From: Acidobacteriota bacterium
GTDB taxonomy: Bacteria; Acidobacteriota; Terriglobia; Bryobacterales; JACQDG01
Length of the DNA stretch: 22,903 nucleotides
NCBI GenBank assembly: GCA_016201185.1
Contig: JACQDG010000009.1
Location: forward strand, 1-22,903
Direction: 5' to 3'
The translations under genes were made by a program, and so were the position numbers. This document shows positions 16,813 through 22,903 of the stretch, piece after piece. Numbering within the stretch: the stretch's first letter is position 1; every line of letters begins with the position of its first letter. Below the pieces are notes generated by a model. The model made no database searches. It saw only the letters and a program-made list of their open reading frames with translations, and was not told where the DNA came from.

Positions 16813-17952
16813 CTACAGACTTTCGATCAGCCGCGCCACCAGCGCCACCCGGTCGGCCAGGCGGTCGATCAGCACGCTTTCCTGTGAGGCGTGAGCTCCC
16901 TCGCCCACCGCGCCCAGCCCGTCGAGCGTCGGCACCCCCATCGCTGCGGTGAAATTGCCGTCCGAGCCGCCGCCCACCTGCGTCTCGCCCAGCTTCACGC
17001 CCAGCTCCCCGGCGATCTTCCGCGCCTGCCGGTAAAGTCGCAGCACCGCCGGCGTGCGCTCGAGCGGCGGCCGGTTCAACCGTCCTTCCACCGTCAGCCG
17101 GCACCGGCGGTCGAATGGCTGGAGCGCCCGGAACTTCTTGTCGATCCGCCGCCCATCGGCCAGCCGCCACACCCGCATATCCACCTGCGCCCAGGCCTCC
17201 TCGGCCACCACGTTGGTCCTCGTCCCGCCGCCGATCACCCCAGGGTTCACGGTAATTCCTCGCTTCAAATCGGTGAACCCAGCAATCGTCAACATCTGCC
17301 GGGCCAGCTCGAGGGTGGCGCTGGCGCCCGCTTCGAAATCCAGACCGGAGTGCGACGCCTTTCCCTTTACCCGGATGGTGTAATCTCCCACTCCCTTCCG
17401 CCCCGTCTTTACTCTGCCTTCCAGCCCCGCGCTCGGCTCGAGCACCAGCGCCGCCGCGCTCTTTTTCGCCTCGGCCTCGGTGATCGCCCGCGACGAGTCG
17501 CTCCCGATCTCCTCGTCGGAATTGAGTTGCATCACCAGGCGCCGCCCCACCGGCCGGCCGAGCTCCCGGAGGGACTCCGCGGCAAATACAACAATGGCGA
17601 TACCTGTCTTCATGTCGAAAACGCCCGGGCCCCACAGCCGCCCATCGGCCACGCGAAACGGCATCCGCTCGAGGGTCCCCAGCGACCACACGGTATCCAG
17701 GTGCCCCAGCGCTAGAATCTGCCCACCCTTCTTCTTGCCGGGTAGCCGGAACTTCACCCGCAAATGGTTGCCCACCTGCTTCGCCCGGTGGACCCGCAGG
17801 TCGGCCACGGCCGACAAATAGTCAGCCAGAAACTCCCCCAGCCGGTCCACGGCGGCTTTGTTGTCGCTCGGCGACTCGATCTCCACCAGGCGGCGAATCA
17901 GCTCCACCATCGCGTCGCGCCGCGCCTGCGCGTAGCTCAGGATGGCATCCAT
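16813..17952 (-). CDS. M20 family metallopeptidase (glutamate carboxypeptidase-like)
   Basis: A 379-residue dizinc exopeptidase resembling carboxypeptidase G2. Seen: LGHLDTVW with H84 and D86, bridging GPGVFDMKTG with D113, NSDEEIGS with E147/E148, the dimerisation domain in the middle, VGGGSDGNF, and H354 in GEGAHA. All metal ligands are present. The start is ATG 17952, 8 nt after a TATTAT box; a frame continuing upstream passes through the fabZ leader hairpin and is not coding. There is no signal peptide, so it is probably cytoplasmic. It removes C-terminal residues or hydrolyses N-acyl amino acids; the exact substrate is unknown. It is divergent from fabZ. Confidence 0.9.
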   Translation of the reverse strand: MDAILSYAQARRDAMVELIRRLVEIESPSDNKAAVDRLGEFLADYLSAVADLRVHRAKQVGNHLRVKFRLPGKKKGGQILALGHLDTVWSLGTLERMPFRVADGRLWGPGVFDMKTGIAIVVFAAESLRELGRPVGRRLVMQLNSDEEIGSDSSRAITEAEAKKSAAALVLEPSAGLEGRVKTGRKGVGDYTIRVKGKASHSGLDFEAGASATLELARQMLTIAGFTDLKRGITVNPGVIGGGTRTNVVAEEAWAQVDMRVWRLADGRRIDKKFRALQPFDRRCRLTVEGRLNRPPLERTPAVLRLYRQARKIAGELGVKLGETQVGGGSDGNFTAAMGVPTLDGLGAVGEGAHASQESVLIDRLADRVALVARLIESL

Positions 17953-17959
17953 GGTCTGG

Positions 17960-17966
17960 TATAATA
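17960..17966. promoter_or_regulatory. Overlapping divergent -10 boxes of fabZ and the M20 gene
   Basis: The heptamer TATAATA reads TATAAT (17960-17965) on the plus strand toward fabZ and TATTAT (17966-17961) on the minus strand toward the M20 gene. Plus-strand transcription would start near 17972, giving a 39-nt fabZ leader; minus-strand near 17954, giving an almost leaderless M20 mRNA. No clear -35 element on either side. Confidence 0.55.
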
Positions 17967-17985
17967 GCCGTTTTTCCCCCGTCCA

Positions 17986-18005
17986 GACAGGCAGCAATGC
18001 CTGTC
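17986..18005 (+). repeat. REP-like palindrome in the fabZ leader
   Basis: GACAGGCA, loop GCAA, TGCCTGTC: a perfect 8-bp stem capped by a GNRA-type tetraloop, ending 5 nt before the fabZ ATG where a Shine-Dalgarno would be expected. It resembles short REP-like palindromes (AGGCAGGAATGCCTGTC type) that I recall from acidobacterial intergenic DNA, though that cannot be verified here. Only one copy was noticed in the window. Confidence 0.55.
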
Positions 18006-18010
18006 CTACT

Positions 18011-18487
18011 ATGCTGGACATCGATCAGATCCTCCGGATCCTCCCCCACCGCTACCCGATGCTGCTGGTGGACCGCATCGTGGAAATGGAGGCGGACCGC
18101 ATCGTCGGCCTGAAGAACGTCACGATCAACGAGCAATTCTTCGCCGGCCACTTCCCCGGGTTTCCCGTTATGCCCGGCGTGCTGATCGTGGAGGCGATGG
18201 CGCAAGTCGGAGGCGTGCTGCTGCTCTCGAGCATCCCGGACCGCGACGATAAGCTGGTCCTGTTCGGCTCCATCGAGGGGGCAAAATTCCGCCGGCCGGT
18301 GGTTCCCGGCGACCAGCTTCGACTGGAGGTGCGCGTGCTCAATCGCAAAGCCTCGGTCTGCAAGATAAGCGGCACGGCGACGGTCGGCGGCGTGGTAGTG
18401 GCCGAAGCGACGCTGCTCTGCAAGCTGGCCGAGAAGAACGAATTCCAGCCGGCCCCGAGCGAACCGGCCCCTGTCAACTCCGCCTAG
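18011..18487 (+). CDS. fabZ: 3-hydroxyacyl-ACP dehydratase FabZ
   Basis: A 158-residue hot-dog-fold dehydratase removing water from 3-hydroxyacyl-ACP in fatty-acid elongation. Seen: ILPHRYPMLLVDRI at residues 10-23, the catalytic GHFPGFPVMPGV with H47 and LIVEAMAQ with E61, and the usual beta-sheet end (VVAEATLLCKLAEK) followed by a Pro-rich tail. The start is ATG 18011; an upstream in-frame ATG at 17942 lies before the promoter. No Shine-Dalgarno, with a hairpin directly before the start codon. It is followed by lpxA after 4 nt, the usual neighbour in diderms, because both draw on 3-hydroxyacyl-ACP. Confidence 0.97.
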   Translation: MLDIDQILRILPHRYPMLLVDRIVEMEADRIVGLKNVTINEQFFAGHFPGFPVMPGVLIVEAMAQVGGVLLLSSIPDRDDKLVLFGSIEGAKFRRPVVPGDQLRLEVRVLNRKASVCKISGTATVGGVVVAEATLLCKLAEKNEFQPAPSEPAPVNSA

Positions 18488-18491
18488 CCCC

Positions 18492-19268
18492 ATGGCTGTT
18501 CACCCAAGCGCCGTTGTCCATCCCGGCGCCAGGATCCACGAAACCGCTGAAATCGGTCCGTTTTGTGTGGTTGGCGACGAAGTGGAAATTGGCCCCTCCA
18601 CGCGCCTGATGGCCCACGTCTACGTGGAAGGCCCCACGTGGATCGGCGAGAGCAACACTTTCTATCCTTACTCGACGGTCGGCGTCGCCTCCCAGGACCT
18701 GAAATACCAGGGCGAGCGCGCCGAGACCCGCATCGGCAATTACAACCGCATCCGCGAGTTCGTCACCATCCACCGTGGCACGAAGGGCGGCGGCGCACTC
18801 ACCTCCATCGCCGACTCCACCCTGGTCATGGCCTACGCCCACGTGGCCCACGACTGCCACATCGGCTCGCATTGCATACTGGCCAACGGAGTCACGCTGG
18901 GCGGCCACGTGGTCATCGAGGATCACGCCGTCATCGGCGCCTTCAGCGGCGTGCACCAGTTCTGCCGCGTCGGCCGCCACGCCATGGTCGGTGGTTACAC
19001 CGTCCTCACCCGCGACGTGATGCCTTATTCCCTCACCGTCACAGAGCGCGAGCCGCGCGTCTTCGGCGAGAACAAGGTGGGCCTGGAGCGCCGCGGCTTT
19101 TCGCCCGAGGCTATCCGGCGCCTGCACCAGGCCTTCCGCTTGCTCGCCCGCTCCGAACTCAACACCGCGCAGGCCGTCGAGCGGATCGAGGCGGAGATCG
19201 AACCTTACGAGGAAATCGCCGAGCTGCTGCGCTTCATCCGCTCGACCGAGCGCGGGGTGGTCAAATAG
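18492..19268 (+). CDS. lpxA: UDP-N-acetylglucosamine acyltransferase LpxA
   Basis: A 258-residue left-handed beta-helix acyltransferase for the first step of lipid A synthesis, transferring 3-hydroxyacyl from ACP to the 3-OH of UDP-GlcNAc. Seen: hexapeptide repeats through residues 4-180, SQDLKY and the FVTIHRGT loop, catalytic block AYAHVAHDCHIGSHC with H120 equivalent to E. coli H125, and the helical C-terminal domain (NKVGLERRGFSPEAIRRLHQAFRLL). Its length matches the E. coli protein. It starts 4 nt after the fabZ stop, with the same TAG-CCCC-ATG junction seen before the Gfo/Idh gene. The lipid A run is then broken by unrelated DNA before lpxI. Confidence 0.97.
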   Translation: MAVHPSAVVHPGARIHETAEIGPFCVVGDEVEIGPSTRLMAHVYVEGPTWIGESNTFYPYSTVGVASQDLKYQGERAETRIGNYNRIREFVTIHRGTKGGGALTSIADSTLVMAYAHVAHDCHIGSHCILANGVTLGGHVVIEDHAVIGAFSGVHQFCRVGRHAMVGGYTVLTRDVMPYSLTVTEREPRVFGENKVGLERRGFSPEAIRRLHQAFRLLARSELNTAQAVERIEAEIEPYEEIAELLRFIRSTERGVVK

Positions 19269-19293
19269 GGCCGGCGGGAACGCCTGCGCGTCT

Positions 19294-19313
19294 CTTACCT
19301 ATTGATAAGTAAG
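19294..19313. other. Imperfect palindrome after lpxA
   Basis: CTTACCTAT TG ATAAGTAAG: nine facing positions with one mismatch, 26 nt after the lpxA stop. It could end the fabZ-lpxA transcript or mark the edge of repeat copy B. There is no T-tract. Confidence 0.3.
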
Positions 19314-19318
19314 TAGGC

Positions 19319-19500
19319 GACGCCGCGGGCGCCCGAAAATTGGGTTTGTTTTGCAAAAAAATGTTTTGCGGGCGCCCCCTTCCTTCCGAAATGGCCCCAC
19401 AAGCATGATACGGGAGAATTTGGCGGCAGCCTCACCGCTGCGAGGCAAGTGCCTGTAGGAAAAGGGGAAATCTCGTTTGATTCGCCGTGAATGGCCGGGC
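19319..19500 (+). repeat. Dispersed intergenic repeat, copy B
   Basis: This occupies most of the 346-bp gap between lpxA and the next, minus-strand gene. It is related to copy A (2414-2610), same orientation. Its left part forms a strong stem: GGGCGCCCG (19327-19335) pairs with CGGGCGCCC (19369-19377), and AAA/TTT extends it beyond an A/G mismatch. A second hairpin GCAGC/GCTGC is at 19426-19441, near the position of the GGGGC/GCCCC hairpin of copy A. On the minus strand the T-rich part reads TTTTTTTGCAAAACAAACCC. From 19501 to 19614 I see nothing recognisable. Confidence 0.6.
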
Positions 19501-19614
19501 TATTGCCCGCCGGCGGCCCTGCGCTGCTCGTCGAACAGGTTCAAGGCTCCCCCATTGCGTAAGCAGCATCAACAACGAAAACAAGTACAACATGTCAAAA
19601 ACAGGCATTAGGCG

Positions 19615-20370
19615 TCAATTCAGTCGGTCTATGAACTTGCTCAGTGTTTGCACCCTCTCGTTGATTCCGAGCCACAGCCCCACCCTTTCTTGGGGCACCC
19701 CTCCAGGGCTGAAGGCGCTGGGGGTGCTCATTGTGAATTGATTCAGGAATGACGAATCAAGGGTGCGCTTAAGGTATTCCTGAACATCCATAAACCATTT
19801 CTGCGCCTCTTCTTCTAATTTGGATTTTGGATTGTCGGTCCTGCACCGATCACGCAAGGCAACGCCCCGACGCATGTACTCTGCGAGATCTTCCCTTATT
19901 CTTCTCCTCTCCGACGTGTCTTGAACCGGTTGCCCGGATACCTCTACTTTGATGGGGGATTTCCTGATGTCCTCAGCTACCCCAGCGCGGGTGGACTTGC
20001 TGGAGTTTTGCACCATCATCGCGAGATCGCGTTCCGCCTGTTGCCGACGTGCACTTTCGACCTGTTGCTCTTGGCGTGCGTTCTGCTGCTCTGCCCGTAA
20101 CTGCTTGGCCTCGCCTTCAAGATCCCCGGTTTTTCTTAGAACCGCGCTCAGCTTTTGGTTGAGGCCGCCTACTTCCTGTGCATGCGTTGAGCGTACTCGG
20201 GATTGTTGCCAAAAAGTTACGCCGCTGACTGCAAGGCCAAACAAAACAAGCGAGGCACGCAGTGCCCGATGGTGTTTGGACTGGGGGGCTTTTAGTGAAA
20301 CGAGCACCCCCACTGCTGAAAGAACGGTCGGCAGAAAGACCACGGCCCAGTCGAGAATCGCGTCAAGCAT
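19615..20370 (-). CDS. Hypothetical two-TM, coiled-coil protein
   Basis: A 251-residue protein I do not recognise. Seen: two hydrophobic helices at about 9-26 and 39-54, joined by a short basic loop (SKHHRALR), then a long Gln/Glu/Arg-rich coiled coil from about 62 to 122 (KQLRAEQQNARQEQQVESARRQQAER), and a soluble C-terminal domain with two Trp-containing segments (QKWFMDVQEYL, VGLWLGINERVQ). It would sit in the inner membrane with a rod and head on one side. Base composition looks less GC-rich than the neighbours, and it lies on the opposite strand inside an otherwise plus-strand lipid A run, so it may have been acquired. No Shine-Dalgarno or clear promoter. Confidence 0.65.
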   Translation of the reverse strand: MLDAILDWAVVFLPTVLSAVGVLVSLKAPQSKHHRALRASLVLFGLAVSGVTFWQQSRVRSTHAQEVGGLNQKLSAVLRKTGDLEGEAKQLRAEQQNARQEQQVESARRQQAERDLAMMVQNSSKSTRAGVAEDIRKSPIKVEVSGQPVQDTSERRRIREDLAEYMRRGVALRDRCRTDNPKSKLEEEAQKWFMDVQEYLKRTLDSSFLNQFTMSTPSAFSPGGVPQERVGLWLGINERVQTLSKFIDRLN

Positions 20371-20475
20371 GGGCTCAGTCCATCATGCCATGTGAGTGAA
20401 GTGATTTGTTGCCAGAGTTTGAGCCATCATGGACCAATGCCGGCCCGATGGTATCATAGGCAGGCAAGGTGAGCC

Positions 20476-20838
20476 GTGACTTTCGAGGAATTCTGGAGCT
20501 TTCACCAGCAGTGGGTGGTTTCGATTGAGCACAACATCGGCGCGTTGGTCGAAACGCAGCAACGGACCGATCAGCGTCTGGAGGCCTTGGCCGAGGCCCA
20601 GCAGAGGACTGACCGTCGAGCCGATCAACTGGGAGAGCGCGTCGATCAACTGGCGCAACAGGTCGGCGCCCTGGCCCAGGTGTCCGGCACGCTCATCCAG
20701 GTGACAGACAGAAATCTGAACATGCTGACAGAGCTCATTCGCAGGGTGGACCAGTTGGCCCAGCACCAAGAGCGCCTTGGGCAGACCCTACAGCGCTTTC
20801 TCGATTCGCAAATGGGCCCCGACGGCCAATCCCCGTGA
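20476..20838 (+). CDS. Hypothetical coiled-coil protein coupled to lpxI
   Basis: A 120-residue, almost wholly helical protein. Seen: an N-terminal FEEFWSFHQQW segment, then heptad-like repeats including two related units (TQQRTDQRLEALAE and AQQRTDRRADQLGE), continuing through LAQQVGALAQ to about residue 105. GTG 20476 is preceded by AGGTGAG, and a TATCAT -10-like box lies at 20452-20457. Its stop overlaps the lpxI GTG start by 4 nt (GTGA at 20835-20838), so lpxI translation is probably coupled to it. Such Ala/Gln/Arg coiled coils are low-complexity and hard to assign; I propose no function. Confidence 0.7.
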   Translation: MTFEEFWSFHQQWVVSIEHNIGALVETQQRTDQRLEALAEAQQRTDRRADQLGERVDQLAQQVGALAQVSGTLIQVTDRNLNMLTELIRRVDQLAQHQERLGQTLQRFLDSQMGPDGQSP

Positions 20839-21644
20839 AGCACGCCCTGATCGCCGGCAACGGCCGCTTCCCCCTGCTGGTCCTGGAGGCGGCGCGCGGC
20901 GCGGGCCACGACATGGTGGTGGTGGCGATCAAAGAGGAAACCGACCCGCAGATTGAGAGCCTGGGCGCACCCTGCCACTGGATATCGCTGGGCGAGCTTT
21001 CCCGCCTCATCGAGATCCTCAAGCAGGAAGGCGTCACCCGCGCCGTCATGGCCGGCCAAGTCCGCCACGCGCAGATCTTCTCCACCATCCGCCCGGACTG
21101 GCGCCTGGTGAAGCTGCTGATGAGCCTAAAGCAGAAAAACACCGACGCCCTGATCGGCGCCGTGGCCGGCGCGCTGGCCGAAGAGGGCGTGGAGCTGATC
21201 GACTCCACGACTTTCCTGGAGCCCCTGCTCGCGCCCGAAGGCCCCATCAGCAGCCGCCCCCTCGACGAGCGGGAAGCCGCCGACATCGCCTACGGCCACC
21301 GCATCGCCCGGGCGCTGGCCGCCTTCGACATCGGCCAGAGCGTCATCATATGCGAGCGCGCCTGCGTGGCCGTGGAGGCCATGGAAGGAACCGACGCCGC
21401 CATGCTCCGCGCCGCCCAGTACTCGAACGGCCGCCCGCTCACGGTCGTCAAGGTCTCGAAGCCGAATCAGGACATGCGTTTCGATGTGCCCGTCATAGGC
21501 CCGCGCACCATCGCCGCCATGCGGCAGGCCAGCGCCACCGCCCTCGCCGTGGACGCCGGCCGCACCCTGCTGCTCGATCGCGACGAGCTGCTGCGCGAAG
21601 CCGACCGCGCCCAGGTGGCGATCGTCGGCTATCGTCCGGAGTAG
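20835..21644 (+). CDS. lpxI: UDP-2,3-diacylglucosamine diphosphatase LpxI
   Basis: A 269-residue LpxI (formerly DUF1009), which hydrolyses UDP-2,3-diacylglucosamine to lipid X in lipid A synthesis, the alternative to LpxH. Seen: the N-terminal ALIAGNGRFPLLVLEAARGAGHD domain, VTRAVMAGQVRHAQIF, and a C-terminal catalytic domain with DIGQSVIICERACVAVEAMEGTDAAMLRA and KPNQDMRFDVPVIGPRTI, the conserved block containing the metal-site acids. The length is typical. It starts with GTG at 20835, overlapping the coiled-coil gene. Its separation from lpxA by about 1.5 kb of other DNA is unusual for this gene order. The next gene starts 4 nt after its stop. Confidence 0.93.
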   Translation: MKHALIAGNGRFPLLVLEAARGAGHDMVVVAIKEETDPQIESLGAPCHWISLGELSRLIEILKQEGVTRAVMAGQVRHAQIFSTIRPDWRLVKLLMSLKQKNTDALIGAVAGALAEEGVELIDSTTFLEPLLAPEGPISSRPLDEREAADIAYGHRIARALAAFDIGQSVIICERACVAVEAMEGTDAAMLRAAQYSNGRPLTVVKVSKPNQDMRFDVPVIGPRTIAAMRQASATALAVDAGRTLLLDRDELLREADRAQVAIVGYRPE

Positions 21645-21648
21645 CCCC

Positions 21649-22608
21649 ATGCCCAAGATTCGCGTGGCAGTGATCGGCGCCGGGGAGTTCGGCCAGCACC
21701 ATGCCCGCGTGCTCGCCGGGCTCTCCAACGCCCAACTCGTAGCGGTGGCCGATCCGAACCTTGAGCGTGCCCAGTCCGTGGCACAACCCTTCGGCGCCCG
21801 CGCCGTGGCCGACTACCGCGAACTGGGCGCTCACATCGACGCCGCCACCATCGCCGCCCCCACCAGCCTCCACGCCGCCATCGGCGTCGATCTTATCAGC
21901 CGCGGCATCGACGTGCTGGTCGAAAAGCCCATCTCCAGGGACCTCGAATCCGCGGACCGCCTCCTCGCCGCCGCCCGCGAGCACGGCCGCATCCTCCAGG
22001 TCGGGCACCTGGAGCGCTTCAATCCCGCCGTTGAAGCGGCCTCCTCCATCGCCCGCCTGCCCCTTTTCTTCGAAGTGCACCGCATGAGCGTCTTCACGCC
22101 TCGCAGCCTGGACATCGACGTCGTGCTCGACCTGATGATCCACGATCTCGACATCGTCCTCAGCCTGGTCTCAAGCGACATCCAGCAGATCCACGCCGTG
22201 GGCCTGCCCGTGCTCTCCCCCCGCGCCGATATCGCCCACGTCCGCCTCCAATTCGCCAACGGGTGCGTCGCCAATCTCACCGCCAGCCGCGTCTCCACCG
22301 AAAAGATCCGCAAGCTCCGGTTCTTCCAGCCGCGCCAGTACGTCACCGTGGTTTATTCCCGGCAGGATGGAGCCGTCTTCTCGGTCGGCGCGTCCAACAA
22401 AATAGAGTTTCAGCCCCTGGCCGTGGAGCGTGCCGAGCCGCTGGAGCGGGAAATAGCCGCTTTCCTGGAAGCTGTGGAGAAACGCAACGCCCCCCGCGTC
22501 AGCGGAGAAGACGGCCGAAAGGCCCTTGCGGTTGCGCTTAGAATAATAAGTGAGATGGAGTCGCACGCCCGGGTGGTGGCGGCGACCATTGCTGGTCAAG
22601 CGCCGTGA
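21649..22608 (+). CDS. Gfo/Idh/MocA-family oxidoreductase
   Basis: A 319-residue NAD(P)-dependent oxidoreductase. Seen: Rossmann loop GAGEFGQHH at residues 10-18, VADPNLERA after the second strand, the VEKPIS motif (family EKP lysine) and VGHLERFNPAV, then the C-terminal alpha/beta domain with MIHDLDIVLSLV. The start is ATG 21649, 4 nt after the lpxI stop, with GGAG upstream. Homologues beside lpxI act on nucleotide sugars in some lineages (for example a GnnA-like oxidation of UDP-GlcNAc would lead to amide-linked lipid A), but no GnnB-like aminotransferase is seen here, so that role is a guess. It overlaps the TonB-like gene by 4 nt. Confidence 0.9.
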   Translation: MPKIRVAVIGAGEFGQHHARVLAGLSNAQLVAVADPNLERAQSVAQPFGARAVADYRELGAHIDAATIAAPTSLHAAIGVDLISRGIDVLVEKPISRDLESADRLLAAAREHGRILQVGHLERFNPAVEAASSIARLPLFFEVHRMSVFTPRSLDIDVVLDLMIHDLDIVLSLVSSDIQQIHAVGLPVLSPRADIAHVRLQFANGCVANLTASRVSTEKIRKLRFFQPRQYVTVVYSRQDGAVFSVGASNKIEFQPLAVERAEPLEREIAAFLEAVEKRNAPRVSGEDGRKALAVALRIISEMESHARVVAATIAGQAP

Positions 22609-22903
22609 GCCCCATCGAACTCGAGGAACCGGAACTCGACCTGCTGTTGCAGTGGGAGGACGAGTCCACGCGCCATCGGCGGCGCGAAGCGGTGTTGATC
22701 TCCACGCTGGCGCACGTGGTCGTGATCTCCGCCCTCGCGTTGCAGGCCAAGGTTTTCCCGGCTCCCAAGCGCACCGGCCCGCCCAAGCCCGAGCAGCACA
22801 TCACGCTGTTGTTCAACCTGCCCGCGCGGCTGACGCAGAAGGCGCCGAACCAGCGCCCTCCCTCCGACCTGTTCGTGGGGGAGAACAGGCCGGCGCGGCC
22901 GCC
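22605..22903 (+). CDS. TonB-like single-pass protein, truncated by the window end
   Basis: The first 99 codons of a longer gene with no stop in view. The start is GTG 22605, overlapping the Gfo/Idh stop by 4 nt (GTGA). Seen: an acidic cytoplasmic N terminus (IELEEPELDLLLQWEDE), a basic RHRRRE stop, one transmembrane helix at about 30-48 (VLISTLAHVVVISALAL), then a Pro/Lys-rich stretch (FPAPKRTGPPKPEQH and beyond). This is the topology of TonB energy transducers and related acidobacterial proteins. The diagnostic C-terminal TonB domain lies outside the window, so the call is by topology only. Confidence 0.6.
   Translation, partial: MSPIELEEPELDLLLQWEDESTRHRRREAVLISTLAHVVVISALALQAKVFPAPKRTGPPKPEQHITLLFNLPARLTQKAPNQRPPSDLFVGENRPARP

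Noticed and set aside
16745..17689. 314-codon minus-strand frame overlapping the M20 peptidase
   Set aside because: Gly/Arg-rich out-of-frame translation of a gene whose true frame shows every M20 metal ligand.
18563..19312. 249-codon plus-strand frame overlapping lpxA
   Set aside because: Arg/Pro/His-rich shadow; LpxA hexapeptide repeats and catalytic His lie in the other frame.
20380..20430. Direct repeat CCATCATG in the divergent gap before the coiled-coil gene
   Set aside because: Only 8 nt, two copies, with no symmetry or promoter relation; compatible with chance.

Overview
This is a GC-rich bacterial chromosomal segment with about 21 protein genes, no rRNA, tRNA or CRISPR array, and no complete insertion sequence. 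The best guess for the host is a diderm of the Acidobacteriota, probably near Solibacter/Bryobacterales. The reasons are a lipid A run fabZ-lpxA-lpxI-Gfo/Idh that uses LpxI, Tat-exported catabolic-looking proteins, an ACMSD-like amidohydrolase, many small toxin-antitoxin loci and degenerate dispersed intergenic repeats. This rests on recalled gene context, not on a marker gene.

Layout. (1) 28-2368, minus strand: an APC amino-acid permease followed by an ACMSD-type amidohydrolase that overlaps it by 14 nt. (2) 2369-3986: an intergenic block holding repeat copy A and palindromes, then a mazE antitoxin with an internally deleted mazF, then a FitA/VapB-VapC pair. (3) 4144-6026, plus strand: a small 4-TM protein, a DUF5989 protein and an SGNH hydrolase. 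(4) 6023-8481, minus strand: two tandem paralogues of an uncharacterised family, one with a Tat signal and one without. (5) 8559-10017, plus strand: an M19 dipeptidase and a lone Phd-type antitoxin. (6) 10082-11311, minus strand: a Tat-exported D-threonine aldolase/D-serine dehydratase-like enzyme. (7) 11443-12005: a ribbon-helix-helix antitoxin and an intact MazF behind a perfect 10-bp-arm operator. (8) 12077-15425, minus strand: pheA then lon. (9) 15589-16782: glutathione-independent formaldehyde dehydrogenase. (10) 16813-17952, minus strand: an M20 carboxypeptidase, divergent from fabZ over overlapping -10 boxes. (11) 18011-22903, plus strand: fabZ, lpxA, then an interruption (repeat copy B, a minus-strand membrane/coiled-coil gene and a plus-strand coiled-coil gene), then lpxI, a Gfo/Idh oxidoreductase and a truncated TonB-like gene.

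How the genes work together. fabZ, lpxA and lpxI belong to fatty-acid and lipid A synthesis of the outer membrane. The Gfo/Idh and TonB-like genes are translationally chained to them by 4-nt gaps or overlaps. The permease, amidohydrolase, M19 and M20 peptidases and the D-amino-acid enzyme suggest scavenging of peptides and amino acids. Four toxin-antitoxin loci, two of them broken or orphaned, lie within 9.3 kb.

The most noteworthy signals are a roughly 190-bp diverged dispersed repeat present twice (2414-2610 and 19319-19500) with apparently maintained hairpins, the internally deleted MazF, the Tat/non-Tat paralogue pair, and several genes whose -10 box sits just upstream of the ATG, suggesting leaderless transcripts.
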